Positions 1 to 13,169 of a stretch of 64,000 nucleotides of DNA are shown here, one piece after another. The notes beneath the pieces are model-generated. The model made no database searches and was not told the DNA's origin. It worked only from the letters and a program-made list of their open reading frames with translations. The stretch spans positions 2,046,001-2,110,000 of the forward strand of contig JAHQIY010000014.1 in the NCBI GenBank assembly GCA_019054805.1. The letters are read 5' to 3'. The DNA is from Brachionus manjavacas (lineage: Eukaryota > Rotifera > Eurotatoria > Ploima > Brachionidae). Position numbers and translations under genes: made by a program. Position 1 is the stretch's first letter; each line of letters begins with the position of its first letter.

Positions 1-594
1 ATAACAAACCATAAATAAAAATCACGGACACATAAAATTTCTGGAATATGACTTTTTTTATTTTGAAAATGTGAAAATTAAAAATTCTAATTTAATTTTT
101 TCATCTCTGCTTAACTCTGAAAATTTAGCAGACCTTAATATTTGATGCAAATTTGAATTTTGCACTTTGTGGCATTTACAGAACTAAATTTTAAACTTAT
201 TTACAAAAGATTTTTAAATTCACTTATTTTTATTACTTTTTAAAATTTTATCGGAAAAAATTAATTTTTTATCCAAAAATAATCGAAAACATTGATGATT
301 TTTACTTTTTTAAATTTTTTTTCAATAGACACATGTATTTTTTACAAAAAACCGATTATTTTTTTGGATTTAGTAATTATCGTTCAAATCTAAATATTAA
401 TGATTTGTGACAAAAAGAAAAAACTCTTTCTTTTTATAATTTATTAAATAACACAAAAATATATAAATATACAATTTACAATTTTAAAAATTAGCTATCA
501 AAAAAAAACTTGATATAAAATGGCATCACTTTATGTTTCATTCACTACTAACGACTTGAAAAAAAAGTCCTGAGATTTATTTAATTTTTTTTCT
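1..594. other. 3' flank of Toll gene, AT-rich, with repeat blocks
   Basis: No coding signal is visible. This is downstream of the minus-strand Toll gene and holds two blocks that recur in inverse orientation beside the second Toll copy: about 112-219 matches about 17922-18026 and 1-90 matches about 20232-20316. A minus-strand AATAAA-type signal near 441-446 could serve as the poly(A) signal of the Toll gene. Confidence 0.6.
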
Positions 595-3500
595 TTACTT
601 TTTTGTATAATCAACATAACTAAAATTGGAGAAATTCGATTTCAAACAAACATACTGAAAATAATTTTGTAATTTGTCGACAAGTCTTTGGTCAAATGCA
701 CTTGAACTGTAATTGGAGTCAATGAGGCCACAACTCGACTCATTCAAACACACTGAATCTCTGTGTAGCTTTTTGTTTGATTTTTTGGTAGAACCAGTGC
801 CCATTTTGCACCACACATGACCATTGCTCAAATAGATCTTGAAGGCCTTTCGAAAGTAGCCGTCAACACTCCTGTTTATGGACATGTAAGCATTGCTGTT
901 GGTGCTGTAAAGATTAGGATTGGTCTTGTACCTTACTGAGACATAGGACTCGCTTGCTCTGCGCTTGTAGCCAAGAAAATTCTCCGACAAAACCATCAAG
1001 ATAGCGTTGACATTATTTGCTTTTTTGCCATAAAGCGAGCTGTAATAGCTCGAGTAGGACTCGTTGGACCAGTCAATTGACAAAGTGTCTTCCTGGCTTA
1101 TGTAGTAAGTCTTCAACGGCTTCAGAATAAACTTTGGCTCAGGAATAAGTGTTGCACATTTTTTCAAGCTTGGCAAAAGATGGTTAGCCACATAGTCATT
1201 ATCTATGATGTTAAAATAGACATATACATTCAAGCTTTCGATTGAGCGCGACACTGGTATTGAGAGAGAGTCGGACTGGCCGTCATAAGTTGAATCACAG
1301 CTATCTGTCGAGCATGTTGACTTTCTGTGACATTTAAATATGTTGGCCGCTTTTTTGCGCTCTGACTCCGACTCGTCACTGTACTGATCGCTTTGATAAT
1401 CACTTTGCTCCATTAACTTGGGCACATAGTTCATGTACTGGTCTTTATTCTTGTCTTTTCTTGACTTTTTTCTAATTAAAACAATTGAAATCAAGCTAGT
1501 TGACAACACAAAAATTGATATCAATAAAATAAATATTAGTAGATAAAAAGGGTTTTTAAGCTTTGAGATTTCTTCAATTTTTGCCGATGAATTTGTCAAA
1601 TTTTCAAATGTTTTTGGCGTGCTGAAAATTGTGGTTGTGGTGGTAGTGGTGGTGCGACCGAGTGGTCGCCTACGAGTTGTTCTCGTTCTCCAGCCAGCCC
1701 ATTGTGTGTTGATTGACTTGGTAGATGTGGCAGTTGTGGCTGAAGTGGTGGCTGTGGTGATTGTGGTGATTGTGGTGATCTTGATGGAAGTTATAGTTCT
1801 GGGATTAGGTGAAGGAGTGGTTGTGGTGGCGCGTGGATCAAGTCTCAATAAAGCATTTGAATTCAGCTTGGTTATCTTGTCCAAAAACTCCAATTTATCC
1901 GTACTTATATTCACACTTTCCATGAATATAAGCTTCAAATTTTGCATGTAGCTAAACGTGAACAGATCTAAACGATCTATTTGCTTCAAAGGGTTGTTGG
2001 TAAGTATCAATATTTGTAGTTGGGTGAAATTTTGGAACTCTTGGCCACTCAAATAGTTGATGTGATTGTCGGCCAAATTGACCAGTTTTAGGCTGTTCTT
2101 CAAATCATCAAAGCATTGGTCCTCGAGCAAACTGATCCGATTGTTCTGTAGATACAAGTACTTGACATTGGTGAATCCAAAAAAAGAATGGGACTTGATT
2201 ATTTTGAGGCTGTTTGAGTTGAATCGCACATCAGTTGCCAGCTCAATCGGCTGCTCATTTTCTATGTCCAGCAGATTGAGACTGGAACAATCAATTATAT
2301 TCTTGCTCATTGCTGAATCAAAATAGCATCTACATTTGCTGGGACATATGGATCTACAGTGGCAATGGAAAAAGTCACAGCAGTCGCACTGGTCGCGCCG
2401 ACAATGGTCTTCATACAGGCACATAAAATCCGATGATTGAGAATCAGCGACCAGTTTTTCCCTATAGTCAATCCTGTAGTTAAAATCATTGCTTTGCACT
2501 GCTTGGTAAAAGCCATCACTCAAATTTCCAAAATCTCTAATTGAAGAAGTCAAAAAATTACATGACAGTTGGTCAATGTCAGCAATGTGAACCATTTTGG
2601 CATCATCGTCCAAGCGTATTCTTTTTGTCTTTGTAAATATTCATCATCGTCCTCATTAAAAGTGTACAAATGGGCAGATAGTTCCTCTAATGATCGCTTA
2701 AAAACCAGCCTAATGGAATCATTAAGTCTTGTGCCTGATTTTGGTCTCTTTCTACTAAGCAAAGAATATTTTGCTCTCAATTCAAAAGAACGTGTTTGTT
2801 TCAATGTTCTTAGTTTTTTCAACAGCCACACTGACTCACAGTCGCAGATCAATGGATTACCCAGAAGCTTTAGATTTGTTCTATCGCTGGAATAAAATCT
2901 GGTGGCACTAGTGTTCTGGATTAAATTGTAGCGCAGGTTCAACTCAGTGAGATTTTGTCTTATGTAATTGGTGTCAAACGAGCTGATTAGATTATTTTCC
3001 AAGTTGAGTTTTTGCACATCTAGGCCTGTGTCCAACAACGCCTTCAAATCTGAAATTTTATTAGCAGAAAGATCAACCATTTGAATGAATAGACCGGCTA
3101 GTGAGGACACAAAATTGTCACTCAACTTGTTAAACTGCAGGCCCAGATAAAAGAGATGAGCTTTTTTGGGTGCAAACTTGTGGCTGGTGGCGCTGGTCGA
3201 ACAATTGTTAAGACTGAGAACTTTGAGCTTGGGGAAAATTGAGACAAAATTTTTAAAGTGCACACTTAAACTTGGGTTATTGTCGACAATCAGGGACTCG
3301 AGGCTGAAAAACCTATTCAATAAATAGCCAGGATCGTTTGGCTCTAGATTTAGATTGTCGCGCATTGAGTTTATTTCGTTGTCCAGGTAGGTTTTGGATG
3401 ATTTTGATGTCATTAGATGCAAATTGTTGTTACTCAAATTAAAATATTTAATTAAATTAAAGTTGTATTTGAATATTGAATTTTGCTTGATTAGGCTTTC

Positions 3501-3869
3501 GAGTTGATAATCGTCCAAGTGATTGTTGGACATGTCGACGCCATACAGCACGTAGTCAGGATGTTGCGGATGAATTTCAAAAAAGTTTGGGTCATTCTGA
3601 AAACAATCGGACTCAATTGTCTTGAAAAAGTCGATGTTTAAATCAATGCGGTAGTCTTGTGCGGTGTACAAGTGTTTGAACAAAGTTTCTGGCATTTTTT
3701 CAGCATTTTTGTGAATAAAAAGATATTTACAGTTGGTTTGACGAGTGTCGTAGTCACTGACCGATTCCACTACCACCACCACCACAATCAAATAAATAAA
3801 TACTATTTTCAAAATTATCATTTTTTCGAGGTTCTCGTAACCAAGATTTACTATTAAAACACCATTCAA
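595..3869 (-). CDS. Toll-like receptor (multi-cysteine-cluster type), one-base frameshift
   Basis: Transmembrane pattern-recognition receptor, read in two overlapping frames (3869-2550, then 2613-595) that join into about 1,090 residues. In order: signal peptide (best start is probably Met17, MIILKIVFIYL...); leucine-rich repeats to about residue 360; an LRR C-terminal cap (CDCESVWLLKKL); a cysteine cluster with CPSKCRC that forms an LRR N-terminal cap; a second short LRR block; a Thr-rich stalk; a transmembrane helix (FYLLIFILLISIFVLS); and a basic stop-transfer. The cytoplasmic part resembles a TIR domain only weakly (DNDYVANHLLPSLKK, ILMVLSENFLGYK) and the usual box 1, box 2 and box 3 motifs are not recognisable. 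The cap-cluster-cap layout is that of protostome Toll receptors. The frame break lies in a run of five A (2622-2626), where the second copy has six and stays open, so it may be a sequencing error or a real lesion. No introns are needed. Confidence 0.8.
2386..3805 (-). repeat. Arm A of 1.42 kb inverted duplication (Toll ectodomain)
   Basis: The reverse complement matches 16210-17630. The two translations are identical over about 470 residues and the DNA stretches I compared by eye are identical, apart from one A in the run at 2622-2626. The match starts inside the signal-peptide codons and stops abruptly inside the cysteine cluster. The sequence beyond 3805 shows no match to the sequence upstream of 16210. 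Confidence 0.9.
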
Positions 3870-6800
3870 AAATTTCTTAAATACTTTTATCTTATCATCT
3901 AAAATAAAATGCTAGAAATTATCTTTCTTTTACATAATAGTTTTGAAAATTTTTCAATTTAGAAGAAAAAAATCAAATAAAACATAGTTTCTGAGTTCTA
4001 TTTTTCAGCCATTCAATTTATGTTAAAAGAGTGGAGTTTACAACTAAAAGTAAAATTATTATTTTAAAATTTAAATGATAAATGGATGGAAAATGACAAT
4101 TTAATTTTAAATTTCTTTCTAAATAGCTAATTAAAATGTTATTACTTTAATACATTTCATCTAAGAAAAAAAAAATTTGAAAATTTGAAAAAAAAATTGA
4201 AAAAGGAAAAAGTTATTCAATGCATTAAATTTTAGTAATACAATTTTTTATTTTTAGATCGAGTGTATTAAAGTAATAGCAATTTAATTAGTTTTTTTTA
4301 AATAAAATGATAAATGAATGACAATTTTTTTTTCAATTTAGTTTAAAGATAACTAATTAAAATGCTATTACTTTAATTTTATATTTATTTATTGATGAAT
4401 TAGTCTCGTTTTAGAAGTGTTAAAACTAAAAAACTTTGCCAAAAAAAAATTCAAATTATAAAATTAAAAGTAGAGTGAATTACAAGATTTTTCAAGGAAG
4501 TTTTATTTAAACATCATTAAGATTCTACTTTTATAGTAGAAATATCTAGTCTATAAATAAATTTGCGAATACAATATGCTTACATTAGAAAAAATTAAAA
4601 ATTTTAGTTTTGAACTTATATATTTTTGATCCGATTCAAGATAGCAAATTAGGAACAAAATATTTTTGTACTATTTTGAGCTTTGATGCTGAGGCATCAA
4701 AATTGAGAGTTTATTGAATTTGAGCCTTCACTTTGAAAGATTATCAACGAAAATATTAAGAAAAGATTGAAGATAAAAGTCTAACGAACTGATTCAAATT
4801 ATATCATCCGCATAAACATTAATTCTAACATTCAACGATAGTTCGATATTTTTACCTAAAAATCAATCAGTATAATTTAAAAAAAAATTATTTTTGAAAA
4901 TCTAGATTACGCCCGAATGGAAATAGGCTTCATATAAATTCTTCATTCAAAAACTGCGGTACAATTTTTTTAATTAATTTAATTAAATTTTAAAATAAAA
5001 AATAAATAGAAATTAAATAGAAAAATTGATCTGATGGGCATCTGATTTCACAGAGAGAAAAGTTTATGTAAGAAGATATACGGAAAAAAATGTTCAAGTC
5101 CTTATAAGATTTAATAAGAATCAGAGATTTTGCTTAAACTTATTAGACTCTTAAAAAAGTTTTATTTTTTTTTGATTAAAAAAAAAAAAATTTATCTAAA
5201 CAAGTTACTTAAAATTTTGATAAGAACAATTTTTTACTAAAGTTAGATATTCTTAAAAAGATTATACAAAATATTAATAGCATGTTTCTGATGTTGATTA
5301 AGATTTATGCCAAAAAATATTATTAACAAAATTAGAAGAAATTAATAAATTAAATTAATTATTTCTTAGCTAAGAAGCTAAAAGCAATCTTAAAATTTAA
5401 GAAAACAACAAGAAAAAATTTGAAGAATTTAATTGAATCTTTTTTTTTCTATTCTTCTAACACTGGAATAAAATCTCTTTACTTTTTTAATAAATTCGAA
5501 AAAAAAGATAAATGTTCTAGTTAATCGATCTTTATCTATTAAAAATATTATTTTTTAGTTATTAGTCATTTTCATTTTAGAATTAACTTATTTTATCATT
5601 TCTTTTAAATTAGATAAATTGATTTATTTTAAAAAGTGAAGATTAAAATAAAATTATTGTTTCTGTTCTTTCAACTTGAAAAAAAATTATCAAAAAACTT
5701 TTTTTCTAATGTAATTAAAGCTTGCGTGTGGTTTTAAATTTAAAAATTTATAAAAAAGTCTAAGAACCAAATTTAAATATTTACTTAATAAACTAGATTC
5801 TTGAGATTATTATTTTTTTTCTTTATATTTATTGATTTAAGATCATTCTAAGTTCTTGATTTTTTCTTATCAAGTCTAAATTTTTGCAGAACACTTTGGT
5901 TTCTTAAACGGCTAAGAATAATTTAGGAAATTTTAAGCCTCTTACTAGATCTCCTAATGAACGTGTAAGATCTTATTTAACATCTCGTTAAGATTCATTC
6001 TTTGGGGTCATTTCCTGGATGGCTTCTTTACTCAAGTAAGTGTGGTGAATTTAAAAGAATAAATTTTTCCAAGAATTAAGCAAAACAATTGGAGACAGAA
6101 AATTCATTGAAGAATTTGTCTTTGCAAAACTCAATTTATCGAATAACCATTACTAATTTTGTCTTTTGATTATTAAACTAATTTTGAAATTTACTCAAGA
6201 CAAACAATAGGTGTATCCTAGAAACTAAGGTTATTGTATCAATTCCTGTTCGCTATGTTTACTATGTTTATCACAACGTGCTAATAAATAGTTTAATTAT
6301 TGTTTATTTAACAAAATTTTATATAAACTTTAGCAAAATGGCTTAAATATTTTAGAGCTGTTAGAATAACAGAAGCATTTTAAAATTGTTGACAATGGTG
6401 AGAACAAGCCGATAATTAGGAAATTACTTGTCAAAATTTTAACAAGCTAAAAGAATAAATTTTATTTAGAAATATTATAAAATCTCAATTATCTTGGAAA
6501 GTTTTCTAAATGAACAATTCCGAAGTTTTTCTTTGATTTTTGAGAATACTTGAAAAATGATTAGAGCTCTTTTGAATAGTTCCAAAGATTAGCTACTAAA
6601 AGATGAATTTGGAGTATTTCGATTTACTTATCAAAAATATTAGCCTATTTAGAGTTAATAGTCGATTACAAAAATCCTACCAAAGATTTGAGCTCTTTGA
6701 AAATTAATCTAATTTGAATTTTGGAAATTAAAAAATATGTTTTTTATCAGCAACAAAAAAACAATATTTTTTTTCTCCAAAAATCTCCAAAAATTGAATA

Positions 6801-8244
6801 TTTAAATTATTAAAAAAAAAAAGAAGAATTACAAAAAACCCTCGTCTAAAACATCACAAATCTTCTCTTCTTCTTATTCATTGATATCATTAGATTAATT
6901 TTGTGCAAAATTTACTTTTTAATCAAACAAACCCCAGCAGGTGCTCGAACAAATTAAGACCAGCGTAATTAAAAACTCGAGCTGAATAATTGCGCATTAA
7001 AAAACATATTAAATTTCCAGATTTCGGAGCATTAATTGAATAAATTTTATTATTCAAAAAAAAATTTTTTTTTTATTTTTAGATAATTTGCCTTTTGATG
7101 ATAAATTAGTCGCTCTCGAGCATAGACCTCTCCAAATAAATAGTGTCCTATATTCTAACAAAATAATCTATTCTACATCAAACTTGAAAGATATTTTAAA
7201 TTAATTTTTTTTGTTGTTGTTAGTTATCTTTTAATGATAGATCAAAAAGATGATCTCAAAGCCATTTAGGATCATAAAGCAATTAAAATTTAAAATTATG
7301 GAATTGTGTTGGACCAGTTTCAGCTGAATAAACCCAAAATTTATTGGTTTTTGTCATCGGTCGTCTAATGGATTTAAATCAAAAATGATTAATTTTCAAA
7401 AATCTGCTTAGCTTTATGCGTTCCGTTTTTAGTGTGTGTGAGGCTTTTTGAGCCAGAATGATGGAGCGCTTGTGTTAGACGAACTGAATTATCTATTCTT
7501 GATTGAATGCGAAATTTAGAACTAAGCTTGCCAGGTTGAGTTAACAAAATATCGCCCAAATCAAATCTCTCATTTGGACCTAATAGAAAGTAAATAGAAT
7601 GAGTTCGTGCTTGACTTGAAATAAAAATATCTATTTAGCTTAATTTAATCAATCGTTAAAGTTTGGACTAGGAACGACAAGATATCCCGGTTCCTTCCGA
7701 TGATAATGCTAGCGCTAAATCAACAATCTAGTCATTAAACATTTAGCTAATCAATAAACTATCGATTGAAATCTCAGACTGAGCATATGTCCCTCTAGTT
7801 TTGTAGAATATTTGTAGACTTGAACTATTTTCAAGTATTAAATGGAATAGAAAATTGCTGCTACTCGAAATTTAGCCAAAAAATCAATTAACTTTCTTGT
7901 TAAAGAATACTCTAAGCCAAGTAAGCAATTAACTTCAAATAGTTGAACGATTTCAATTAGAGAAAATCTTCAACATTCTATGGACATTGATCACAATTAG
8001 CATATGATTTTGGCTAGATAACTAAAGAATGCGTGCGAGTCCTGGGGCCAATTTTTCTAAATCAATTTTTTTCTCGATTACTTTAATCGCTAATGACCTT
8101 AGAAATGTTCCACTGTTCTCCACGACAGATAATCTCTTAATGGCTCTGTATCAAATCACACAAATCGACCTCATGCTGTGTCTTTTTTGTTTTTTTTGTT
8201 TCCATTTTTTTCAGCTAACTTGTAATTATTTTTTGAGCCCATTT
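3870..8244. other. AT-rich spacer, no gene seen
   Basis: Very AT-rich with many homopolymers and no open frame that looks coding. At about 4073-4153 and 4306-4378 there is an imperfect direct repeat (both units contain aatgataaat and end attactttaat). Between them lies an inverted copy of the end (attaaagtaatagcaattt near 4266), which suggests a degraded foldback element. Confidence 0.5.
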
Positions 8245-9105
8245 GATGCTGTTGTTGTGTACAAATAAATGGAATTTAATTAATAGGCTTATAATTAATT
8301 TCTAGTGTTAAATACTTGGGGAAAAAAGCCGGATAATTTTGTCCTCCAATATTTATTTCAATAAATGCCACAAGGGCGATGCGATGAAAAAAGTCAAATT
8401 AAAAAGACAACAAAAATGCCAGTACCTACTACTAAAGTTTTTTCTAAATATTTTAGGAAATCTTTTGTCCATAAAAAAACTAACATTAGAAATGCGTAGA
8501 GGCCTTTGCTTTTCGAAACTGTCGCGGGCATTATTCGAAATAATTTTTTTAATTAATAAAAGTAACTTTTTTACCATTAACAGATTTAGTTTACAGTACA
8601 TTTAGAATCGACAATTTGGTGTTAATTTAGTGTCTCAAGATGTGACCAAGCCACAGTGGAACATGTAACGACACCAACTCGGCGACACACTTGACTTTTA
8701 AGCAATAATCTCCCTTCTCTTTGAATTTTTCTGATTGTTATTATTTGAATAAGTTCAGTTAAAAAATAAAAATTTTTGACTATATTTTTCTTCATCAACA
8801 AAAAAAACAACAATTTATTAAAAACAATAAAATCAAAATTGAAAAATAAAAGCGAGACTTGAGGTGAGTCTTGGACTTTGGGTAAGTTTTTGACTTTTCA
8901 TATCCAAAAAAAATATTTTTAAAGCCTTATTCAATCACACGATAATATTCTGATGAAAAGAAAATAATTTTTTTTTTTACATATTCTTGTTGTAGTTGTT
9001 GTGTACAAAAAGATTTAATAAGCTTAGAATTTAGTTCTGGTTATTAATACTGAGGAGAAAAAGGCGGCTAATTTATCCGCGAATTTTTTTCATGTTTGAA
9101 TAATT
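8245..9105. repeat. Diverged pair of ~100 bp direct repeats
   Basis: About 8245-8345 and 8990-9090 share a diverged motif series in the same order: gttgttgtgtacaaa, a taatta-rich part, then taatactgaggagaaaaa versus taaatacttggggaaaaaa followed by gcggcta or gccggata. Nothing coding is seen. The origin is unknown: it could be an old local duplication or a small repeat family. Confidence 0.4.
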
Positions 9106-12100
9106 GAAGGAAAAATATTTACTTTATGGAATCATTTTTCCGAAATCATTGTTCGTAAGTGTCAAAAGCTTTTTTTTGTTATAGCCTGGCTATTAGCAAA
9201 GCTTTAATTTACGAGACTTGTTTGAAAAATTGATTTATTGTCTTTGACTGCTATCTTAAATTTAATAAAATAATAATTAATTTTTGCCTCTAAGAATATG
9301 TCTACAAAATGACAATTCATACTTTTCAGAGTTTCATCCTCAAGGGACTTAGCTTATCAGTTCTAATTAACAAAAAAAAATTTTCGGCAAAATGCGAATT
9401 TGACTTACCAAACTCTGATAATTACACTTTTTAATTTATTAACTCATTTATTTGTTAGTCTTTTCCTAGCATGAAGGCTGAAACTGCCCTGGAGTTAATC
9501 TCCGAATTGTTTTTCAAATAAATAAAAAATAAGACAAAAAAATTATTTAAAAAATATTTTTAATCTGCCAAAGTGAGAAAGGAAAAAAGAGGAAGAGTCT
9601 CTAAGTGGCTCTTGAAATTTTTGATTTCTTCTTTGTTGCTTCATTGAAAATGCGGAAGTCATCAGAACCCTGCAGTCAATTGGAACTTTATTGTGACCAA
9701 AATTCACATGGCTCAAAAGATTCGTTTTTGCATTAAAATTGGAAAAAAATTCTAATTTTAATTTTTTTTAAGCCAACGATTGAGATTAAGTTGATAATCA
9801 AAAATTAAAAACATAGCCATCCTTATCTCTAGATGATTAATGATTAAAATATTTTTCAATAAAATAACGTGATTTGAGTTTAGAGTAAAATAAAAATTCC
9901 GATTCAGTAATCTTATATAATCTTAAATTTTAATCAACTCACGAGCTTAGAACGCAATTGCTTTTAACGCTAGTTGCTCGGTTAAAACAACTTGAACAAA
10001 TATTTAAAGAAAAATACCTTTGCATATGGAAACACAAAGCTACTCTATTAAAAAATAAAAAAGCTCTCAAAAAATAATAAAGATTAATAAACAACCACAA
10101 GCTACTCGTTTTGGTTACAAGTAAAATATTTTAGAAAAAAAAAACAATTTCATTCGGACCATGTCATTAATTGCTATGTGTTGGGTAATGGGGCTATTTG
10201 GCCAAGTTATGGTCCAAAATCAAACAAAAACAAAATTAATAATATGTTTAAATTAAATGAAATTTTAACACGACAAATAAATGTTTTTGTGCAAATGATA
10301 AACTTGGGCATCGATATTGGCCATGATTAATGACTTATTTGTGTGGTCTCTATTTGAAATAATTAATTTAGCTTGCAAGTCGAGACTATGTGAATTTTGA
10401 AATTTGAAAAAAATACAACCAAGCTTTATCTTTATATCCTTTTGCATGAATTAGCAATCATGTTCAAACTTTAAGTTCACATTTGCTCGTAACTTAACAT
10501 TTACTAATTTAACATCACCTTTTTTTCTTAGATATTCTGTTTAAAATTGCACTTTAAAATACTCAGAATAGCTGACAATAAAAATTTTTCTAAAACTAAA
10601 ACTTGATTTCTTGAGCTTGGGCAGAATTAAAGAGAGAGAGAGGCGAGTATTATTTGACAGAAATATCTGACACTCTCAAGCTGAACTCTTGTCATTTTTG
10701 AAAAAATTCAAAAATTTGATCTATTATCAAACAAAGTGCTAATCAAATTAACATATTGCTGCCCTTGTTTGTAATAAATATTGCGGTAAGTAGCAGTCCT
10801 ATACAGAATGTTATTGTGATCAATCAAAATTAACGCGCTTCCTATGCATTTGATTGATGTAAATAGCGCAGCTGATCCAAAAGCTATCTGCTAACTTGAA
10901 TACCATAGCTAATTGTAATTAAGTTTGCTCTAATCGCGTACGAGTTCATTACCATTGCTAATGATCCCACTCGAAAAACTAGCACAACATTCAGTTGGTT
11001 TTCTCGCCCAAATTTACTTGCGTAATTGTCATATGGATAGAAGAGGCCGATCAACTAGAACAACAACAACAACCACAAAAAACACAAATAAAGATATTTA
11101 AATTTTATTTGTGTTTGGAATATATTTCAAAGCAACAAAAAAGAAAAGAAAAACAACGAAAAAGAAGTCATGAGATTGAGCGCGATAAAGTGGCAACGAT
11201 AAGAAAGAATAAATTAGATGACAAGCTAATACGTAATTGCATTGAAGCGTAGTCTTTTTTAAAAAAAAGTTGCTTAAGAAAACACTGCAGCTATTATTTG
11301 ATAGCTATGCTGGTCTAGCAATTTTGATGTGTTTGCCGAGAACTGGTCTTTTAAATTCGGGCAGCATTTCGCCCAATTTTATTTCTTTTTCTCTTTTTAA
11401 AAAAAATGAATGTGAATGATTCATGTCTAATTTTAGGACAAACAAATTCTAGTTGATGCTCTAGACAACTCTTGACTTGAAAATGAATCATAAAGTTGCT
11501 TAATTTGACAAGCTGATTTGGTCAAGTAGACTTTTAAGTTGAAATAAGAAAAAACAATCTTTAAATAATCAAACATTTTCCATTTAAAATTTCAATTTTT
11601 AAATTCATTAAACACTAAATCAAGAGAAACAATCTAAACAAGAGCAAATAGACTATTTGTCTTAAGCAAATTAAGTCCTCTGTTGAACCCATAGCTCGCA
11701 ACCTCCAAACTAGCCAACATTAGACCTTTCAATTTATAATTAGCATTTTTTAATAAAGTCTATTTTATTTTAAAAACTTTTTATTTTTTCACATCACCTT
11801 AATGCTACCGATGGGATAAATAAATTATAAAAAGAGAACAAAAAATATTTGGTTTAAAAAAATTAAAGGTTCAATCCTCAGTTCAGTTCTATTTAAATTA
11901 CCATCATTTAAGTGACGTAAAAAATAAAAAAGTTAATATTCAAATAAACAGATTTCTTAATAAAAATTTATGTTTTCGCCACAATTTTATGGCGCATTTT
12001 TGAAGGCTAGCGCCATTCAGACAAAGCTAGGGGCGACCCAAAATTTGGTAAAAAGGAAAAAGAGGAGATTAGCTTTAATTTGAATCCAAATCAAATTTAA

Positions 12101-12726
12101 ATACCTCAAGTAGCATGAGTGTTTGGCTTGAATACAGATTGGGTAATAATACTTGCTTTCAAGGTCTGTTCTATCTGGAGTATTTTAACAATCGATTGAA
12201 CAAATTGAAAAAAAATGAATTCACTCAATCGATTGATCATTTATTGCAGCTGAATAGTAATTGTAGCATCTGGCTTTTTGAAAATTTAACAAAAATTCAA
12301 CTTCACAATTTTTTTCAACATTTTTTATACTAAATTAAATTGATTAGAATTTTTTTTTAAAAGTACAATCATCAATAACTTGCCGAGACTAATTTCATTA
12401 TTTAAAATTAAATAATTTTCCAAAACTTGGCTCCAGTGCCTTTTCCCCAAATCACACAGACGCTTTGACTGCATCCACTGCGTCACTTAATTAATTTATT
12501 AGCTGAATTTGGCCTGAAAAGACAAGGCTCCAAGCTCTATCAAACAAAATAGACATTAAATAAAACAAAGCTAAATGACAAAGCTCGTTTGATCTACCAA
12601 AATATGTTGTTTAATTAAAGGTGTTTATTAAAAAGAAATTACCAAGCTAAAAAGATTTTAAATACCATTAAAACAAACCAGTTAATGTCTATTTTTTAAT
12701 CAAATAAGTTAATGACAAACTTAATT
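9106..12726. other. AT-rich spacer, no gene seen
   Basis: The short open frames here are low-complexity and lack recognisable domains, splice-linked partners or codon bias. No RNA gene is recognised. Confidence 0.5.
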
Positions 12727-13169
12727 TACTTGTGATGATGAATGATTCTTATAGAGTTGATTGTTTTTCATTAGAAATTGTCTTCAAGTGGAGTTCCTCG
12801 TAATGAAGTTCTAGTTGTGATGGGCGACAGTGATCACAACTGAAAAAAAGGTCTTTGAATTTTAGTTATGGATGGGCATGGTTGCGGTACCATGAGTGAT
12901 AATGGACAAATATTTGTTGATTTCTGTCTTGAAAGTGGTCTAGCAATAGGAGGAACTCTGTTTCAGCACAAAATATCTACAAACTTACTTGGCGATCAAC
13001 TAGTGGAAGAACGCTAAACCAGATCGATCTTGCCTGAAGATATTAACCACGTTCATGGTGTGGTGCTATTAATATCTAAAAGTGTTGCCAAATCTTTGCT
13101 ATTCACCAACTCGATTGATGAGCTACTTGTGATAATGAATGATTGTTTTTCATTAGAAATTGTCTACAA
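12727..13169 (+). mobile_element. LINE endonuclease-domain fragment with flanking direct repeats
   Basis: Between about 12810 and 13080 the plus strand encodes, with stops and frame breaks, a stretch typical of the apurinic-type endonuclease of CR1/RTE-like LINEs: VVMGD, then GHGCGTMSDNGQIFVDFCLE, then GLAIGGTLFQHK, then RSILPEDI where intact copies have NQIDHI. The fragment is bracketed by direct repeats at about 12727-12787 and 13122-13169 (tgtttttcattagaaattgt in both); the right copy lacks about 17 bases. These could be long target-site duplications or a duplicated flank. It is inactive. Confidence 0.75.

Noticed and set aside
1619..1951. Val-rich plus-strand frame inside the Toll gene
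   Set aside because: Antisense of the Thr-rich stalk codons; poly-Val is an artefact.
10995..11252. Gln/Lys-rich 85-residue frame
   Set aside because: AT-rich low-complexity composition, no start context, no splice partners, no recognisable domain.
11866..11884. tRNA B-box-like ggttcaatcctc
   Set aside because: No matching A-box, acceptor stem or anticodon arm upstream; I found no tRNA or rRNA gene in the window.
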